64,000 nt of DNA from Heligmosomoides polygyrus polygyrus (GCA_947396885.1 OX377203.1:24741253-24805252), one strand, 5' to 3'. Numbered from the stretch's first letter, positions 19,377-31,318 are shown. A program made the numbers and translations. Notes: generated from the sequence alone by a model not told the origin.

Positions 19377-22300
19377 GTATGGGTGGCGATGTCCGTTCCT
19401 CATCGTGGTGCCACTGGAAACTTCTCGCTTTGCGAGCTAAGCTAAGCACGACACTCGAATGCAGGCAACAGGCCCTTGTGACAGGCCGACCTACGAAGAC
19501 CCATGTCACATCACATGGTGCATATCAATTCACGTCTATCGAGATAGTGCTACGGCGTCCGCGGGAGCCGACGCGCACTAGCAAAGCCTTGTGAGTGTGA
19601 AAGTATGCGAGGGTCCCTGGTGCGAGGACGGCATCGGAGGCAACTGAGCTAGTCCGAAAGTCCCGTAACGTAAGCAGGACCCGCGTGGCAACGCTGAATG
19701 TGGGTACGTTGACGGGCCGCTCGTGCGAGTTGGTTGAAGCACTGGAGCGTAGAAGAGTTGATTTCTGTGCGGTACAGGAGACGAGGTGGTCCTGCCGCAA
19801 GTCAAGGGACATAGGACGTGGCTTTAAGGCCGTTCTATGTGGAAGTCCCAGGACCACCAGTGGTGTCGGAATATTCGTCTCCCAACGATTTCGTGACTCG
19901 ATTGTAAGCGTCAAGCGCTCTGACGATCGCTTGATGAAGATCGCTGTCGCCGCTAAGGACTCTATCACTTCTTCTCGCGTATGCTCCAGAGACTGGCTGC
20001 TCCGATCAAGCCGAGGATGAGTTTTGGAACCTGCTTGATGAGAAGACAGCAGAGGTATCGCCGAAAGATGTTATCACAGTTGCTGGTGACCTTAATGAGC
20101 ACGTACTCGGACATTCGGGTTCGACGAGCCGTACCGAATAGCAACACGAGCCACGCGGTCTCGAGGCTCGAGTTGATATTGGGGGGAACCGCTGTTGCTA
20201 TCCGGGAGAAGCCGGTCAACTGAGGGGCGGCTCCTGTTGCAATCCTGTTGCAAGTAGCTGTTGCGTTCGGTTGCTATTGTGTTGCCGTTCGGTTGCTAAA
20301 CGGTTACATGATAATCGTTCCTTCGCTCCGATAACCGTGCCTTCGTATTCCCGATACTTGGGCAGCCATATATCCACGTATATCCAGCTCGTACGTAGCT
20401 CGCATCTAGATGCTACGAAGGACGGGTACAGCTGTCATGGTGGTTTCGGATACGGGTCTCGTAACGCCGATGGTGAGCGCATTCTTGAGTATGCGGAATC
20501 GCATAATCTCACCATTTGAACATCGTTTTCCGAAAACGCGACTCCCACCTCATCCCATACTATAGTGGGAGCTCCAAGTCTCAGATAGACTTTGTCCTTG
20601 TGAAGGATCGCGACCGGAGCATTGTCACAGACGCGAAGATCGTGTTGTATGAGACGGTCGCCCCACAGCATCGACAGCTGATCTGCACCCTAAAGATCGC
20701 CCATCCGAGGCTGAAGCAGATCGAGCGATGTGATGCTGCAATAATCAAGTGGTGGCGAATGAAAGAGGAGGAAGAAGCTGTGATTTCCCGCGTACGGTTG
20801 CCGACAGTCACGACTGTCGAGGAACCTTGGAAGAGAGCAACCGACGCGATACTTCAAGCTGCACATTGGAACTCGGCACTACGAAACCTGGACGACGCAA
20901 AGTCGACAAGCAGACATGGCTGTGGACAGACGATGTGAAAGCGAAGGTTCGAGAAAAGAAGTCGCTGTATCATGTGTTTCTCGGCGACAGAACAGCCGAC
21001 AACTGGCAGGAATATCAGAAGGCGAAGAAGGCTGCAAAGAAAGCCGTGGCTGTTGCCAGAGCAACTCATTATGGTGATGTCAACGAGAATCTCAAGTCAC
21101 GCGATGGTGAGCGGTATTTGTACCGACTTGCTAAAACCAGCCATCGCCAAACCGAGGATATTGAAAAGTTCGTTGGCATCAATGATGAGAGCGGCCATCT
21201 TCTGACAGACCGCAAAAAGGCGCTGAAGCGATGGCGTGATTACTTTGAGGAAATTTTCACTATGGGATTTCCTCATCCGGCCATCCCTTCTGTGGGTTCT
21301 GTTCACGGTCCCGTTCACAAGATCACCGTGGAGGAAACAGAAGCGGCTCTGAAGAAGATGAAGCACGGTAAGGCGACAGGGCCGGATGATCTGGCAGCTG
21401 ATTTATGGAAGTCCAAGTACTGGTACCTTGCTGAGTGGTTGGCGAAGTTCTTTAATCAGGTTGTGGCGGAGAAGAAAATCCCTGAGTGTTGGCGCCAAAG
21501 TAAGACGATTCCGATTTGGAAGAAGAAGGGCAGTCCTGCAGACTGCTTCAATTGCCGTCCGATTCGCTTGCTTTCGCACAGCATGAAGATCTTCGAGCGA
21601 ATCCTCGATAGACGAATCCGTGAAATCGTCAAGCTCTCCCACAATCAGTGCGGTTTTGTGTCTGGTTGTGGGACCATTGATGCTATACACGCCGCCCGCC
21701 TCCTGGTGGAGAAGCATCGCGAGAGACAAAAGCCGGTGCATATCGCCTTTCTCGACTTGGAGAAGGCTTTCGACCGCGTACCGTGTGAGGTAATATGGTG
21801 CGCCTTACGACAACACAACGTACCTGAGGAACTAACAGAGTGGGTGCGGATGCTCTACTCTTGCCCAAAGAGTAGAGTGCAAGCTGCAGCCGGAACCATG
21901 ATGGAGTTTCCCATCTATGTTGGGGTGCACTGGGTTCTGCGCTTTCTCCACTCATCTTTGTTGCCGTCATGGATGCCAGAGATCTTCAGAAGCCAGTCCC
22001 CTGGACACTGCTTTATGCTGATGACGTAATGCTCGCTTGCGAGCATAGAGGTGAATTCGAGCGCGAGGTGCAAGCTTGGTGTGATCGCTTGGAGCGGTTT
22101 CGACTCAGATTGAACGTGAAGAAGACCGAGTACCTAACGAGTGACGTAAACGAGTCCGGCTCCGTTAAAATTGACGGCACTCAGCTCCCACGCACGTCGG
22201 TCTTCAAGTGCCTGGGATCAGCATTAGCGTCTGACGGCAGTCTGATGGTTGAAGTGAACTCACGCGTGAGTGCAGCTTGGTCCAAGTGGCGTTCGCTGAC

Positions 22301-22804
22301 TGGTGTGCTCTGCGATAGGAAGATCCCAGAGCACCTGAAGTCGAAGATTTACAGAGCCGTCGTGCGGTCGGTAGCGATGTAGGGCGCTGAGTGTTGGCCT
22401 GCGACTAAGGAAGTTGAAACGCGCCTCAGCGTCATGGAGACAAAAATGCTGCGCTGTACTGGACGGCTGGAGTCACCCGCATGGACTGCATCCGAAACGA
22501 TGCTATTCGGCAGAAGTTCGGTGTCGCGCCGATAGCCGACAAAATGCGCGAAGCTCGCTTACGATGGTACGGCCACGTTCTGCGTGGGAAAGAAGGAGGC
22601 AGCGTCCGCAAAATAGGCCTTGTGTTGGAAGTATCTGGAAAGCGGCCTAGAGGACGCCCGAAGCAGCGTTGGTCCGATACGTTACACACGGACATGAAAA
22701 TAGCTGTTGTCCACCCTGATCAAGCACAGGATCGGGAAGGGTGGCGTCGTAACACCAGAAGAGCGGACCCCACGACGAAGCGGGACAAACGCTGAAGATG
22801 TTCA
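19377..22804 (+). pseudogene. Degenerate RTE-type LINE (endonuclease plus reverse transcriptase)
   Basis: The first bases (GGTGGCGATGTCCGTTCC) match the 5' end of the better-preserved copy at 54241. Endonuclease motifs: [20 protein letters not shown] and AVQETRWSC at 19685-19800. The stretch 20104-20410 does not match the other copy; homology resumes at GGGTACAGCTGTCATGG. RT motifs: [44 protein letters not shown], and the YADD box at about 22014-22025 ([10 protein letters not shown]). C-terminal [14 protein letters not shown] follows, with the stop at 22793-22795. Frameshifts near 20520, 20900, 21950 and 22440 and several stops make it a pseudogene. Confidence 0.88.
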
Positions 22805-23233
22805 CGCAGGAAGAGCGCTGGAGTGCAATAGGTGGGTGCTATACACTGCATTCGACGCCGATTCGGACAACTTGGATCTGCTATCTTTTCAAAAAGCGGA
22901 TAAATTTATAATTTTAATACTGGCATTTTTGAAGGGCGCGCATCTTATGGTTAGTATGACTTAGGTAAGGTTGATTTTCACCAGAACGGATTCTCGGACG
23001 ATTCATATAACTCATTTTTCTTAGAACCGGACTTGGAGAGGATATGAGATTTCTGCGCAATACCTGTCTTCTGGATTATCCGAGAATTCGTTCTAGTGAA
23101 AATAACCCCTATCTGAGACATCCTAAGGCCCAGGCTTTTCAGAGATGCAATTATCCAAATGATCCATCTGTGCTCGTTTGAAAAATGACGCATCTGAATT
23201 GGCAAATGAAATTGAATCGGCGTCGGATTCAAG
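22805..23233 (+). repeat. Right 0.43-kb direct repeat flanking a LINE
   Basis: This matches 18931-19376 and begins a few bases after the LINE stop region. It is far longer than a normal LINE target duplication and is not present after the related LINE at 57374, so it is not that family's 3' UTR. Confidence 0.8.
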
Positions 23234-23577
23234 CTGTGGTTGTGCGAGACGGAACGCTTTCCTTCTTCCTTCTTTCCACCTTTTCTTCTTTTCTCCAAGC
23301 CGCCCTGACTTCGGTAAAGGAAAGCTTTATATGTGGCAAGCGCCCGCTCAGAAGTGACAGGGTGAAGTGTACGTACCAATTAATGCCGAGTAATCGCCCA
23401 GGGAAAATCGGTAAGCACGCTTTGCCCCGTCGCTCCCGTCACGGAATATAAACACGCTAGAAGAAAATACAGTGAGGTCTAGACTTTAATGTTTCTAAAA
23501 CAATACTGCTCTATACAGGCTGGCCCTACCTAACTTCAACTGCTCCCCAAATGGCATAGCACCCTTATCCTACCCGA
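23234..23577. other. Unassigned sequence before element B
   Basis: No coding or repeat signal recognised. The 4-bp target duplication CCGA of element B ends it at 23574-23577. Confidence 0.4.
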
Positions 23578-23959
23578 TGTTAGAGTAGGTGGCTAATTGA
23601 TGTAGTAGTATAAGAAGAATAAAAGTGTTAGGTAAAAAAAATCACTAATTGCAGATGCGAGGGGTGGCGAGATCCAATTATAGTGGTCAACGATCTACTA
23701 TCGAAGTGGTGCGGTCGCGCGCGGAAGAGGGTTTATAAGGCAGGCGGCGCAGGATCGCGGTCTCCTCTCGGTGATACTGCCGCGGGCTCGCTCCACAAGA
23801 GCCGATCTCTTGTTTGTTTGTATATTTATATTACGCGGTTGTGTTCGATCATAAACTGATTTCTTCACGTTCTTGCGTACAGCCCATAGGGTCAAACCTC
23901 CAGTATTGTGAGCTAAAGCATCGAATTAGACGGCATTCGGGACCACCACTGGTTCAACT
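23578..23959 (+). repeat. 5' LTR of gypsy element B
   Basis: This 382-bp LTR contains a TATA-like GGGTTTATAAGGC at about 23728-23740, a plausible U3 promoter. It differs from 30936-31318 at only a few sites, such as TTGTTTGT against TTTTTTGT and GAATTAG against GAAATAG. Confidence 0.93.
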
Positions 23960-24296
23960 TGGGGGCCAATCCGTCGTCTTTTTCGGATTCCGGCTCGTTA
24001 CTGGAGTGGGGGCCAGCTGGGCTGCACACGCGTGACTGATAGTCGAGAATGCCTTGGCGTGTCCTCGAGTGGTTCTTGGCTGATACCTCTGATTGCAAAA
24101 TAAGTGGTCTTTCGGTTGGAAAGGCCCAATTTTGTAGATCAGTGTGGTGTTAAAGCACTTCTGTGGAGTAACTAGATTACTGCACGGGAGGAATTTAACA
24201 CTGCATTGACGACAGGCGCATCACGATGACTGAACCGAGCACGTCCGTTGTGATAGCGGAAGTTGAAAATGGGCTCAATGGCGATCAGATACAGAT

Positions 24297-25996
24297 ATGA
24301 GCCTACATGAGGTGCCAGATGCGGAAATGGATTGGAGGACCGGCCCAATGCAGGAAGTGGAACTGCTAAAGGTGTGTGATCGTGTATCAAAGTGTGTTAA
24401 AGAAACCGAAATACGGATGGTCACAGAATTAGCTAGGCACTGGCGCACTAGTGACCCGAAGCGAGTGTGCTTCGAAGAGGTGGCCGCTAAAGCGACTCGG
24501 GATGCGCTGGAGGTGGTGAAGGTGTTGAAGGAGAGTTGCCTTAGTGTTCAAAAGGAGCGCGAAAATTTCGAAAGGGTGGCAGCAAGTTTGGGCTGCGGAA
24601 GTTACGAGGATTTTGTGAAGAAGCTTGAAGAACTTGTAGAGTGCTCCTTGCTGGTGGGAGAAATCAAAGAGGGAACAAAGTGGCAACACAATAACATAGT
24701 AAAAAAATGTTGCACATTAAATGAAAGTGTCGTCAAAAAGAGGCAACGTATTGCACAGTTGCAGGCACAACTCGAGGCCAAGCAGCGCGAAGTCGACGAG
24801 CTGCGCAGGCGGGCCGAGCAGCTGAATACAGGCCATGGACACCCAAGGGTGGACGAGGATGAAGTTCCCGGTAAGGACAATCTACAACGGCAAAGGACTA
24901 GCCTGAGGGCACTGAGGGAACTTAGGAAGGATTTCACTGGTTCTAATGAACAATTGCAGAGTGGGCAAGAGAAACCGCTGAGCTCGAGAGGTTGGACCAT
25001 GGGCGGATTCGAGCAATTTTCGAGAAGGAGGACGCCGAGTCGCCAAGGTTGGTCGCAGCTATCTTCAAGTGACAGTAGTGATAGCGAGGGAGAAAATATA
25101 CCCAGCTTGGGTCGAAATCAGTGCAGAGAGAAGAGCGAATCCTCTTGCGGCAGTGATAATATGAGTTCATATCTCAAGTACATAGCGCTACCTGAGGTGC
25201 GCGCATTTTCGGGCAAAGAGAAGGATTATACATGGGAAACGTTCCTAGAGGCTTTTGCCTTGAAGTACCCTAGGCAAAGCTGGTCCGGCCGAGAGTTAAA
25301 GGCGCTGCTCAAAGTTAAGCTAGTGGATAAGGCAAAAGCGCAATATGAGGCCTTACCGAGTAAAATCAGGCATGGCTCCTACGAGGCGGTGATTGAGGCA
25401 ATGACGGCAGCATATAAGGCGGAAGCACATACAAGAAGGGTGGTAGCTGTAGGAAAGCTACGCGGACTTAGAAAAGGGGAAGCACAATCTGTTGCGGAGT
25501 ATTGCATAGAGTTGGAGCGGCTGTCGGCAGTGGCATACCCTGAACTAGGAGAAGTAGCGCTAGCAACCACAAGGCGCAACAACTGTATGAGCAATTAGTG
25601 CATTGGCCCGAGTCATATCACCTGCCGGAAGCTATGGAAGCGCCGGGAGTTGATAGCTATTCGAGGTTAAAAGAGGCCGCGTTGCGGATTGAGCGTAGGA
25701 AACTAACGCTGGAAAGCACGAAGGGCGTCTGTCAGCAGGAAAGGAATCGTGCGGTGAGACAAAGTTCATCCACTCCCTGTAAGCCGTTGGAGAACGAAGA
25801 AAGAAATGTACTGACAAATCGACCAAGGGAAGGGAACGATAAGGAAAGGAGTCGATGCTATAAGTGTCAAGGTATTGGCCATATAGCAAGAAACTGTAAG
25901 AAGGGCTCGATCAGTCACGTAGGCAGTAGAGCTACGGGAGTAGTGAGTGAGAGCAACCAAGGAGCAGAGGACACGAGGGTAGTGAACGCAGAATGA
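24297..25996 (+). pseudogene. gag of gypsy element B (frame-broken)
   Basis: The first open frame starts at ATG 24297 and runs 433 codons. It has a charged coiled-coil region around 24700-24830 (repeated Gln/Glu/Arg heptads near QLQAQLEAKQREVDELRR), a Ser-rich linker, and then the capsid-like segment beginning YLKYIALPEVRAFSG at about 25171. The frame ends at 25598 and gag continues in another frame with the zinc knuckle CYKCQGIGHIARNC (CX2CX4HX4C, about 25856), ending at a TGA 25994-25996. The protease frame reopens past that TGA in the same frame. One indel and one stop thus separate gag pieces. Gag of element C is clearly homologous and unbroken. Confidence 0.85.
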
Positions 25997-26020
25997 ACAC
26001 CGGCGTTTGGACGAAAATCT

Positions 26021-26470
26021 ATGACAAAGGTGGAGATATTTGGTAAAACCTGGGATGCTCTGCTCGATACGGGTTCCGAAATCTCTATAATGCCTGTGGC
26101 AGTCTATAATGAGGTAAAGCGTAAGGAAGGCTGGTATGAGGTGCCGTTGGACAGAACGAAGCGGATATGTGACGCATCTGGGAACCGCATGCTTTTCCTG
26201 ACAGTGATAGAGGTCCCTATGAAGGAAGTCGGGAACCGGATGATCAGTGTAAAGATGCATGTGTCTAAGCAGAAAGGACACACACTAATCTTAGGTACGA
26301 ATGCGCTGCCAGCATTAGATTACAGTTTGCTGCGGAAGTCGGACCGACAAGAAGGACAGGGTACAGAAAGACGGGTTAGAGAGCAATGCCAATATACGCG
26401 CGATGAGGCGCCGGCCTTAAGAGCTGAAGGCTCAAGGACAGACCCAGAGACAGGGAAGACAAGGTGGTAG
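26021..26470 (+). CDS. Aspartic protease region of gypsy element B
   Basis: The catalytic loop reads WDALLDTGSEISIMP at about 26050-26095, the single-Asp half-site of a retroviral-type protease that works as a dimer. A flap-like region and the C-terminal hydrophobic HTLILGTNALPALDYSLL follow. It is in the same frame as the zinc-knuckle part of gag, separated by the TGA at 25994, so the original product was probably Gag-Pro. Its end overlaps the start of the pol frame by a few bases (26464-26470), and element C has the same overlap at 37960-37963, which points to a Gag-Pro ORF followed by a separately expressed Pol ORF. Confidence 0.8.
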   Translation: MTKVEIFGKTWDALLDTGSEISIMPVAVYNEVKRKEGWYEVPLDRTKRICDASGNRMLFLTVIEVPMKEVGNRMISVKMHVSKQKGHTLILGTNALPALDYSLLRKSDRQEGQGTERRVREQCQYTRDEAPALRAEGSRTDPETGKTRW

Positions 26471-28071
26471 TCTGTAAAAGAGCGTATGTGGCGCCAGGTG
26501 AATGCAAGTGGGTAGAGATACAAGGCGGTGGAGAGCCCGGTGAAAAGATATTGGAGTCCACGTCAAATTGGCTACGATCGGGATTGTGTACTGCAGACAG
26601 GGATGGCGTAGCGGTTGTCCCAGTGTGGAATGTCGCAGCTGAGCCACTAGTGTTGAAGGTAGGCCAAGAGGTGGGCACTTGGGAACACGACGAGGCGCAG
26701 TTCGCGAAGGTGACCGCGGAACAAATCCCGACGGATATGCTTGTGTTTGGAAGGAAAGGTTTCGATCCGGCTGAAAGGAGGGAGATGCTGGATAAGTACT
26801 TGAGAGGGAATAGAGAACACAGCGAAGAAAATGCCCCGGAATTATGGGATGTAGTTGAGGAATTCAACACCGTCTTTGCAGTGGAAGACAGAGAGCTATC
26901 TCAGACCAATCTGGTGGTCCATGAAGTAGACACTGGTGATACTGCTCCAATTCTTCAAAAGACTAGACCAGTGCCTATAGGGGCAAGGGCGGAGTTCAAG
27001 GAGATGATACACGACCTGCTGGAGCGTGGTATCATCGAGGAGTCCTCGTCTGATTGGGCTTCGCCGGTGGTCTTGGTGAAAAAGAAAGATGGATCCTTGA
27101 GATTATGCATTGACTATAGGGAATTGAATAAGCACACGAAGCAAGATGCTTATCCCCTTCCCCAAATTGACATTATTCTACAGAGTTTGAAGGGGAGAAT
27201 GTTTTTCAGTACACTGGATTTGGCATCAGGGTACTGGCAAATCCCCATGTCAGAAGACGCTAAGAGAAAAAGCGCATTCACTACATCCGAGGGCCTGTTT
27301 CAGTTCAAGGTACTGCCCTTCGGTTTGTGCACGTCGCCGCCGAGATTCCAAAGACTAATGGATTCTGTACTAGGAGGATTGCGCGACAAGGAAGTGTTTG
27401 TATACATTGACGACATTCTAATTGCCACGGATAGTAAAGAGAGGCATGTGGAAGTATTGAGGGTCGTCCTAGCTGCGCTGCAACGGGCTAATTTAAAGTT
27501 AAAACCCCAGAAATGCGTACTGCTGAGCCGGAAGGTTTCGTTTTTAGGGCACGAAATCGATGGTGAGGGTGTCCACGCCGACCCCGCAAAAATTGAAAAG
27601 ATCCAAGGGTACCCGAGACCGACCAGTGTGGCTGAAGTGAGGACATTTTTGGGTATGTCTAGCTACTACCGTAAATTCGTCTTGGGTTTCTCGAGGATTG
27701 CCAGACCATTGTTTGAGCTTACGAGCAGGAAGTCGTCATGGAAGTGGGAGCAGGAGCATGAGGAGGCTTTTGATGAGTTGAAACTACGGCGCATGACCAC
27801 ACCGGTGCTCTCACAGCCAGACGTGGAAGCAGCTCGGGATGGCGAGAGACCTTACGTGATTTATAACGATGCGTCTCGATACGGAGTAGGAGCTGTGTTA
27901 TCACAAGAAGGCCGGGATGGGTTCCTTCATCCGCTCTATTTTGCTTCGAAAAGGTTGTCTAAGGCAGAACAAAACTACCACGTGACAGACCTAGAAGCAT
28001 TGGCCATAGTGTTTGCCTTAAAAAAAATTTCACTATTTCGTATACGCCATGAACGTGACGGTGAGGACTGA
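26464..28071 (+). pseudogene. Reverse transcriptase and RNase H of gypsy element B
   Basis: A 535-codon frame opens overlapping the protease end. A pre-RT segment (KRAYVAPGECKWVEIQGG) has a counterpart in element C at 37970. RT motifs: DWASPVVLVKKKDGSLRLC, ELNKHTKQDAYPLPQ, FSTLDLASGYWQIPM, QFKVLPFGLCTSPPRFQ and the catalytic YIDD box in VFVYIDDILIATD at about 27400-27430; then VSFLGHEIDGEGV and VRTFLGMSSYYRKFV. RNase H: VIYNDASRYGVGAVLSQEGR (first Asp), then ASKRLSKAEQNYHVTDLEAL (Glu). The frame breaks near 28030-28071 and RNase H resumes in the next frame, so one indel disrupts Pol. Confidence 0.88.
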
Positions 28072-30433
28072 TCATCTGCCGTTGACCGCGTTGTTCAAGA
28101 GGCAAAACGTATCCCCGAGAGTGCTAAGATGGGCACTGGAAGTACAACAGTACAAGTTGTCCATAGAATATGTGAAAGGCAAAGCGAATGCGGTGGCAGA
28201 TGCTTTGTCAAGAGGGATGCCCGTGGACGCTGGGACGGATGTGGTGAGACACCCAGGCGATGAGAAGATTGTGTGTGTGGTAGGCGGTCAGGAAAAGTCA
28301 CCCTGGTTGAGGGAGCTAGAAGATGATGTGGATTATGGTACTGTGATAAGGCACCTGCAGGAGAACAAGCTGGATGAAGAGGTTATCCTAAAAGGAATGG
28401 GAAAGAAGCTTAGGGTTGCCGACTTCGTAATTGAGGACGGTGATTTGAAGCTTATTCGTGAGGACGGGGACACGGTGCCTGTGGTACCTAGAGGAAGGAG
28501 AAGAGAGGTGTTCGATGAAGTCCATGAAGGATGCCTCGCGGGTCATTTTTCTGCACGGAAAATGTGCCGAGCGTTAAGAAAAAGAGTATTTTGGGAGACA
28601 ATGGATAGAGATGTGGCATCCTGGGTACGTGGATGTAGGAAGTGCTTGCTAGGGAACCCCAGGCAGATGAACAAGCCGCCCCTGAAGCCATTTGTGGCCG
28701 CGAAGCCCTTTGAGTGCGTTTGTGCGGACGTGTTGGATATGGGCTTGAGCGCCAGTGGAAAAAAATATGTAGTGGTAGTGGTGGACCAATTTTCTAAATG
28801 GCTGGGCGCCTATGCCACCGAAGACAAAAGGGCTGAAACGATCGCTAGGGTGATCTTTCAAAGATGGATCTGTGAAGGCGGAAGATGGCCAAAACAGATA
28901 CATACAGACCAGGGAACAGAGTTTGTCAATGGGATCGTGGAGGAGTTGACAAAACTTGCAAGTATAGGACACACTGTGACGAAAGGTTACAACTCGCGTG
29001 AAAATGGTGCGGCCGAGAGAGCCATAGGGACAATACAAAGAATCTTAAAGAAGAAGATTGAGTTTCCTGATGAGTGGGACCTGCTGTTACCGAATGTAGT
29101 GTACGCATACAATGTAACTCCACACACGGCAACAGGGGAGAGTCCATTCTTCCTGCTACACGGTTTTGACCCGGTATTGCCAATGAAGTCCGTTCCACAG
29201 AGTAGGGTGCGGTTGAGTCATATTGATTTGGACGACTACAAAGCAGAGCTGGTACGGGGAATGAAAGTTATTCAGAAAGAGGTGAATGAGCATGCGGAGA
29301 AATACCGTGCCCAAATGAAAAAGTCCTACGACCTGAGAAATGGTGTGGACAGCAGCCGCTTACCGAAAGTAGGGGAACGCGTGTTTATGAGAATGCCTAG
29401 AGAAAAGGCAAAGACAGCAAACCCGAAAATGGCATGTGAATGGACGGGCCCTTACAGGGTTATTGAATGTAGTGACAATTCTGCTCTAGTAACCAGCATA
29501 GCAGGAAACGAGGAACCTATTCGGGTGCAGTTTGACATGCTCATAAGGTGCCCGAAGGAGGTGGGAAATGAACCCGTAGAAAGCAATACTAAAAGAAAAA
29601 GGAGCCGAAAGTCCGTGAGGAGAGTTCAGAGTGCACTATGCACTTCAGTTCGCAGAATGAGAAATCGACTTTTCAGGCTCGAGGACGAGGTCGAAGTAGC
29701 AGATCCACAACATTTCCTCCATGTACGGTTCAGATGTGACGGACAGCCATTTCCATCATTGCACGGCCGACCCGGGTTCCCGCTATCTACATGCCGCTGC
29801 AGTCAAGTACTGTGTGTCAAGGATCTGCTTCCCAACGTGCCTCAACCAGCGGCGGAAGAAAGAATTGAATGTGTACTCGACGCCGCGAGAGCGCTAGCGA
29901 TCTGGTGGGGCCCAGGGTCGATTTCGGCCAAGAGCCAGCGTATTATGGATCGGCATTACCTAGCGCTCAGTAAGAAAGCCATGAGAGTAGCCTACGCATT
30001 TTTCCGCACTCGTTGTTCTCATGTGCTACTCATGGCTGGACTGATATCACCGAAGGCGCGTATTCGTCACTCGCTAGTCTCAGGGTGGCCATGGGATATG
30101 ACACGAGTGGTCGAGTTTGGGTTCGAGATAGGTCGCCGTCTCGAGTGGTCTGCCGTGGCGCCAACAGTGACATTATCGGATGAGCATAGCAGAATTGCCC
30201 TGGTCATCCCGGAATGCCTGACAAGGTTGAAGCATTGTCGTGGAAGCAGTGAATTGGTGTTTTTCTATTACAAGTCGTTCTTCGACTTGAGCAAGAAGAA
30301 CACACGACTGTTTGCCGATGAGGTCGGACGGGTGGTTTTTGTGTTACCACCGAGAGAACCGGAAGACCCATACAGTTGGATCCCGTTCGTAGGAGCCGTC
30401 GATTTATGGCTGGCGTGTGGTGCACACGTCTGA
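28049..30433 (+). pseudogene. RNase H end, integrase and unknown C-terminal module of gypsy element B
   Basis: The frame starts in RNase H (VRTDHLPLTALF, then KGKANAVADALSRG). The integrase zinc finger is HEGCLAGHFSARKMCRALRK with CRKC. Core Asp residues are in DVLDMG/VVVVDQFSKW and IHTDQGTEF, and the Glu is in NSRENGAAERAIG. A C-terminal integrase domain reaches about 29580. After it the frame continues for about 280 codons to a TGA at 30431-30433 with no motif I know, including KRKRSRKSVRR, HVRFRCDGQPFPS and WWGPGSISAKSQRIM. Gypsy elements usually stop shortly after integrase or add a chromodomain or env; this looks like neither, and I see no membrane segment or signal peptide. Confidence 0.8.
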
Positions 30434-30907
30434 ATCGTGAATGGTCCCAGATCTGTCGAGGACCAAAGTTGGGACAGGCTGAACCAGAAAACACGCAGTC
30501 ATGTGCTGAGCTACATCGACCACCACTCAGAGTTCCTGGCGCAGCTTCATGACGAGATCCCGCCAGAAGCAGGGATTTTGAAAGCATCTATGGCATGTCT
30601 AAAGGTGGGTCTGGTTCGAGATCCCCGGAAATGGTGGACAGCACAGCAGGCTGTCGAATTCTACAACAAACTTCGAGTACAGCTCCAGAATGACCTCAAC
30701 CTGGAAGAAGTCACGGTGCCGAGGAGCATGAGGGAAGCCCCGGCCGAGAGCTCGTCGGGAAGTCGGCATCTCGGAATGTATGGTGTTCCGGCAGTCCGAG
30801 ATGGTCGGATTTCAAAGAGGCACCTTAAGAGGGTGGAGAGGAGGAAACAAAGGAGCGAGCAGAAGAAGTTGGAGGAGCAGATGGAAACGGTTAATCTGGG
30901 GATCTGA
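30434..30907 (+). CDS. Unknown 3' open frame of gypsy element B
   Basis: This is in the same frame as the preceding pol frame, beyond the TGA at 30431-30433, and stays open to a TGA at 30905-30907 just before the polypurine tract and 3' LTR. It holds about 157 codons. The only ATG-like start is late, so it is either a readthrough extension or the rest of one long frame cut by a stop mutation. The sequence includes RKWWTAQQAVEFYNKLRVQ and a basic/acidic end (KRHLKRVERRKQRSEQKKLE) that should form a helix. Function unknown. Confidence 0.55.
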   Translation: MVNGPRSVEDQSWDRLNQKTRSHVLSYIDHHSEFLAQLHDEIPPEAGILKASMACLKVGLVRDPRKWWTAQQAVEFYNKLRVQLQNDLNLEEVTVPRSMREAPAESSSGSRHLGMYGVPAVRDGRISKRHLKRVERRKQRSEQKKLEEQMETVNLGI

Positions 30908-30935
30908 GGACAGATCTCGGTCCCGTGGGAGGGCA

Positions 30936-31318
30936 TGTTAGAGTAGGTGGCTAATTGATGTAGTAGTATAAGAAGAATAAAAGTGTTAGGTAAAAAAAAA
31001 TCACTAATTGCAGATGCGAGGGGTGGCGAGATCCAATTATAGTGGTCAACGATCTACTATCGAAGTGGTGCGGTCGCGCGCGGAAGAGGGTTTATAAGGC
31101 AGGCGGCGCAGGATCGCGGTCTCCTCTCGGTGATACTGCCGCGGGCTCGCTCCACAAGAGCCGATCTCTTGTTTTTTTGTATATTTATATTACGCGGTTG
31201 TGTTCGATCATAAACTGATTTCTTCACGTTCTTGCGTACAGCCCATAGGGTCAAACCTCCAGTATTGTGAGCTAAAGCATCGAAATAGACGGCATTCGGG
31301 ACCACCACTGGTTCAACT
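30936..31318 (+). repeat. 3' LTR of gypsy element B
   Basis: This is a near-identical copy of the 5' LTR. It is followed by the target duplication CCGA and then unique flanking sequence belonging to the unc-50 3' side. Confidence 0.93.

Larger units (their letters stand above)
23578..31318 (+). mobile_element. Ty3/gypsy LTR retrotransposon B with extra 3' coding module
   Basis: The LTRs are 23578-23959 and 30936-31318 (about 382 bp, only a few differences), starting TGTTAGAG and ending GGTTCAACT instead of the canonical CA. The target duplication is CCGA (23574-23577 and 31319-31322). The primer site position holds TGGGGGCCAATCC (23960). A purine tract CCCGTGGGAGGGCA precedes the 3' LTR. Coding order: gag with coiled coil and zinc knuckle, protease, RT, RNase H, integrase, then about 450 codons with no family I recognise. 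Total about 7.7 kb. It ends about 570 bp beyond the unc-50 stop codon, in the orientation opposite to unc-50. Element C is a relative by gag, protease and primer-site similarity. Confidence 0.95.

Noticed and set aside
30437..30907. Possible host gene between pol and the LTR
   Set aside because: Same frame as the preceding pol frame and inside the LTR-bounded element, so assigned to element B.
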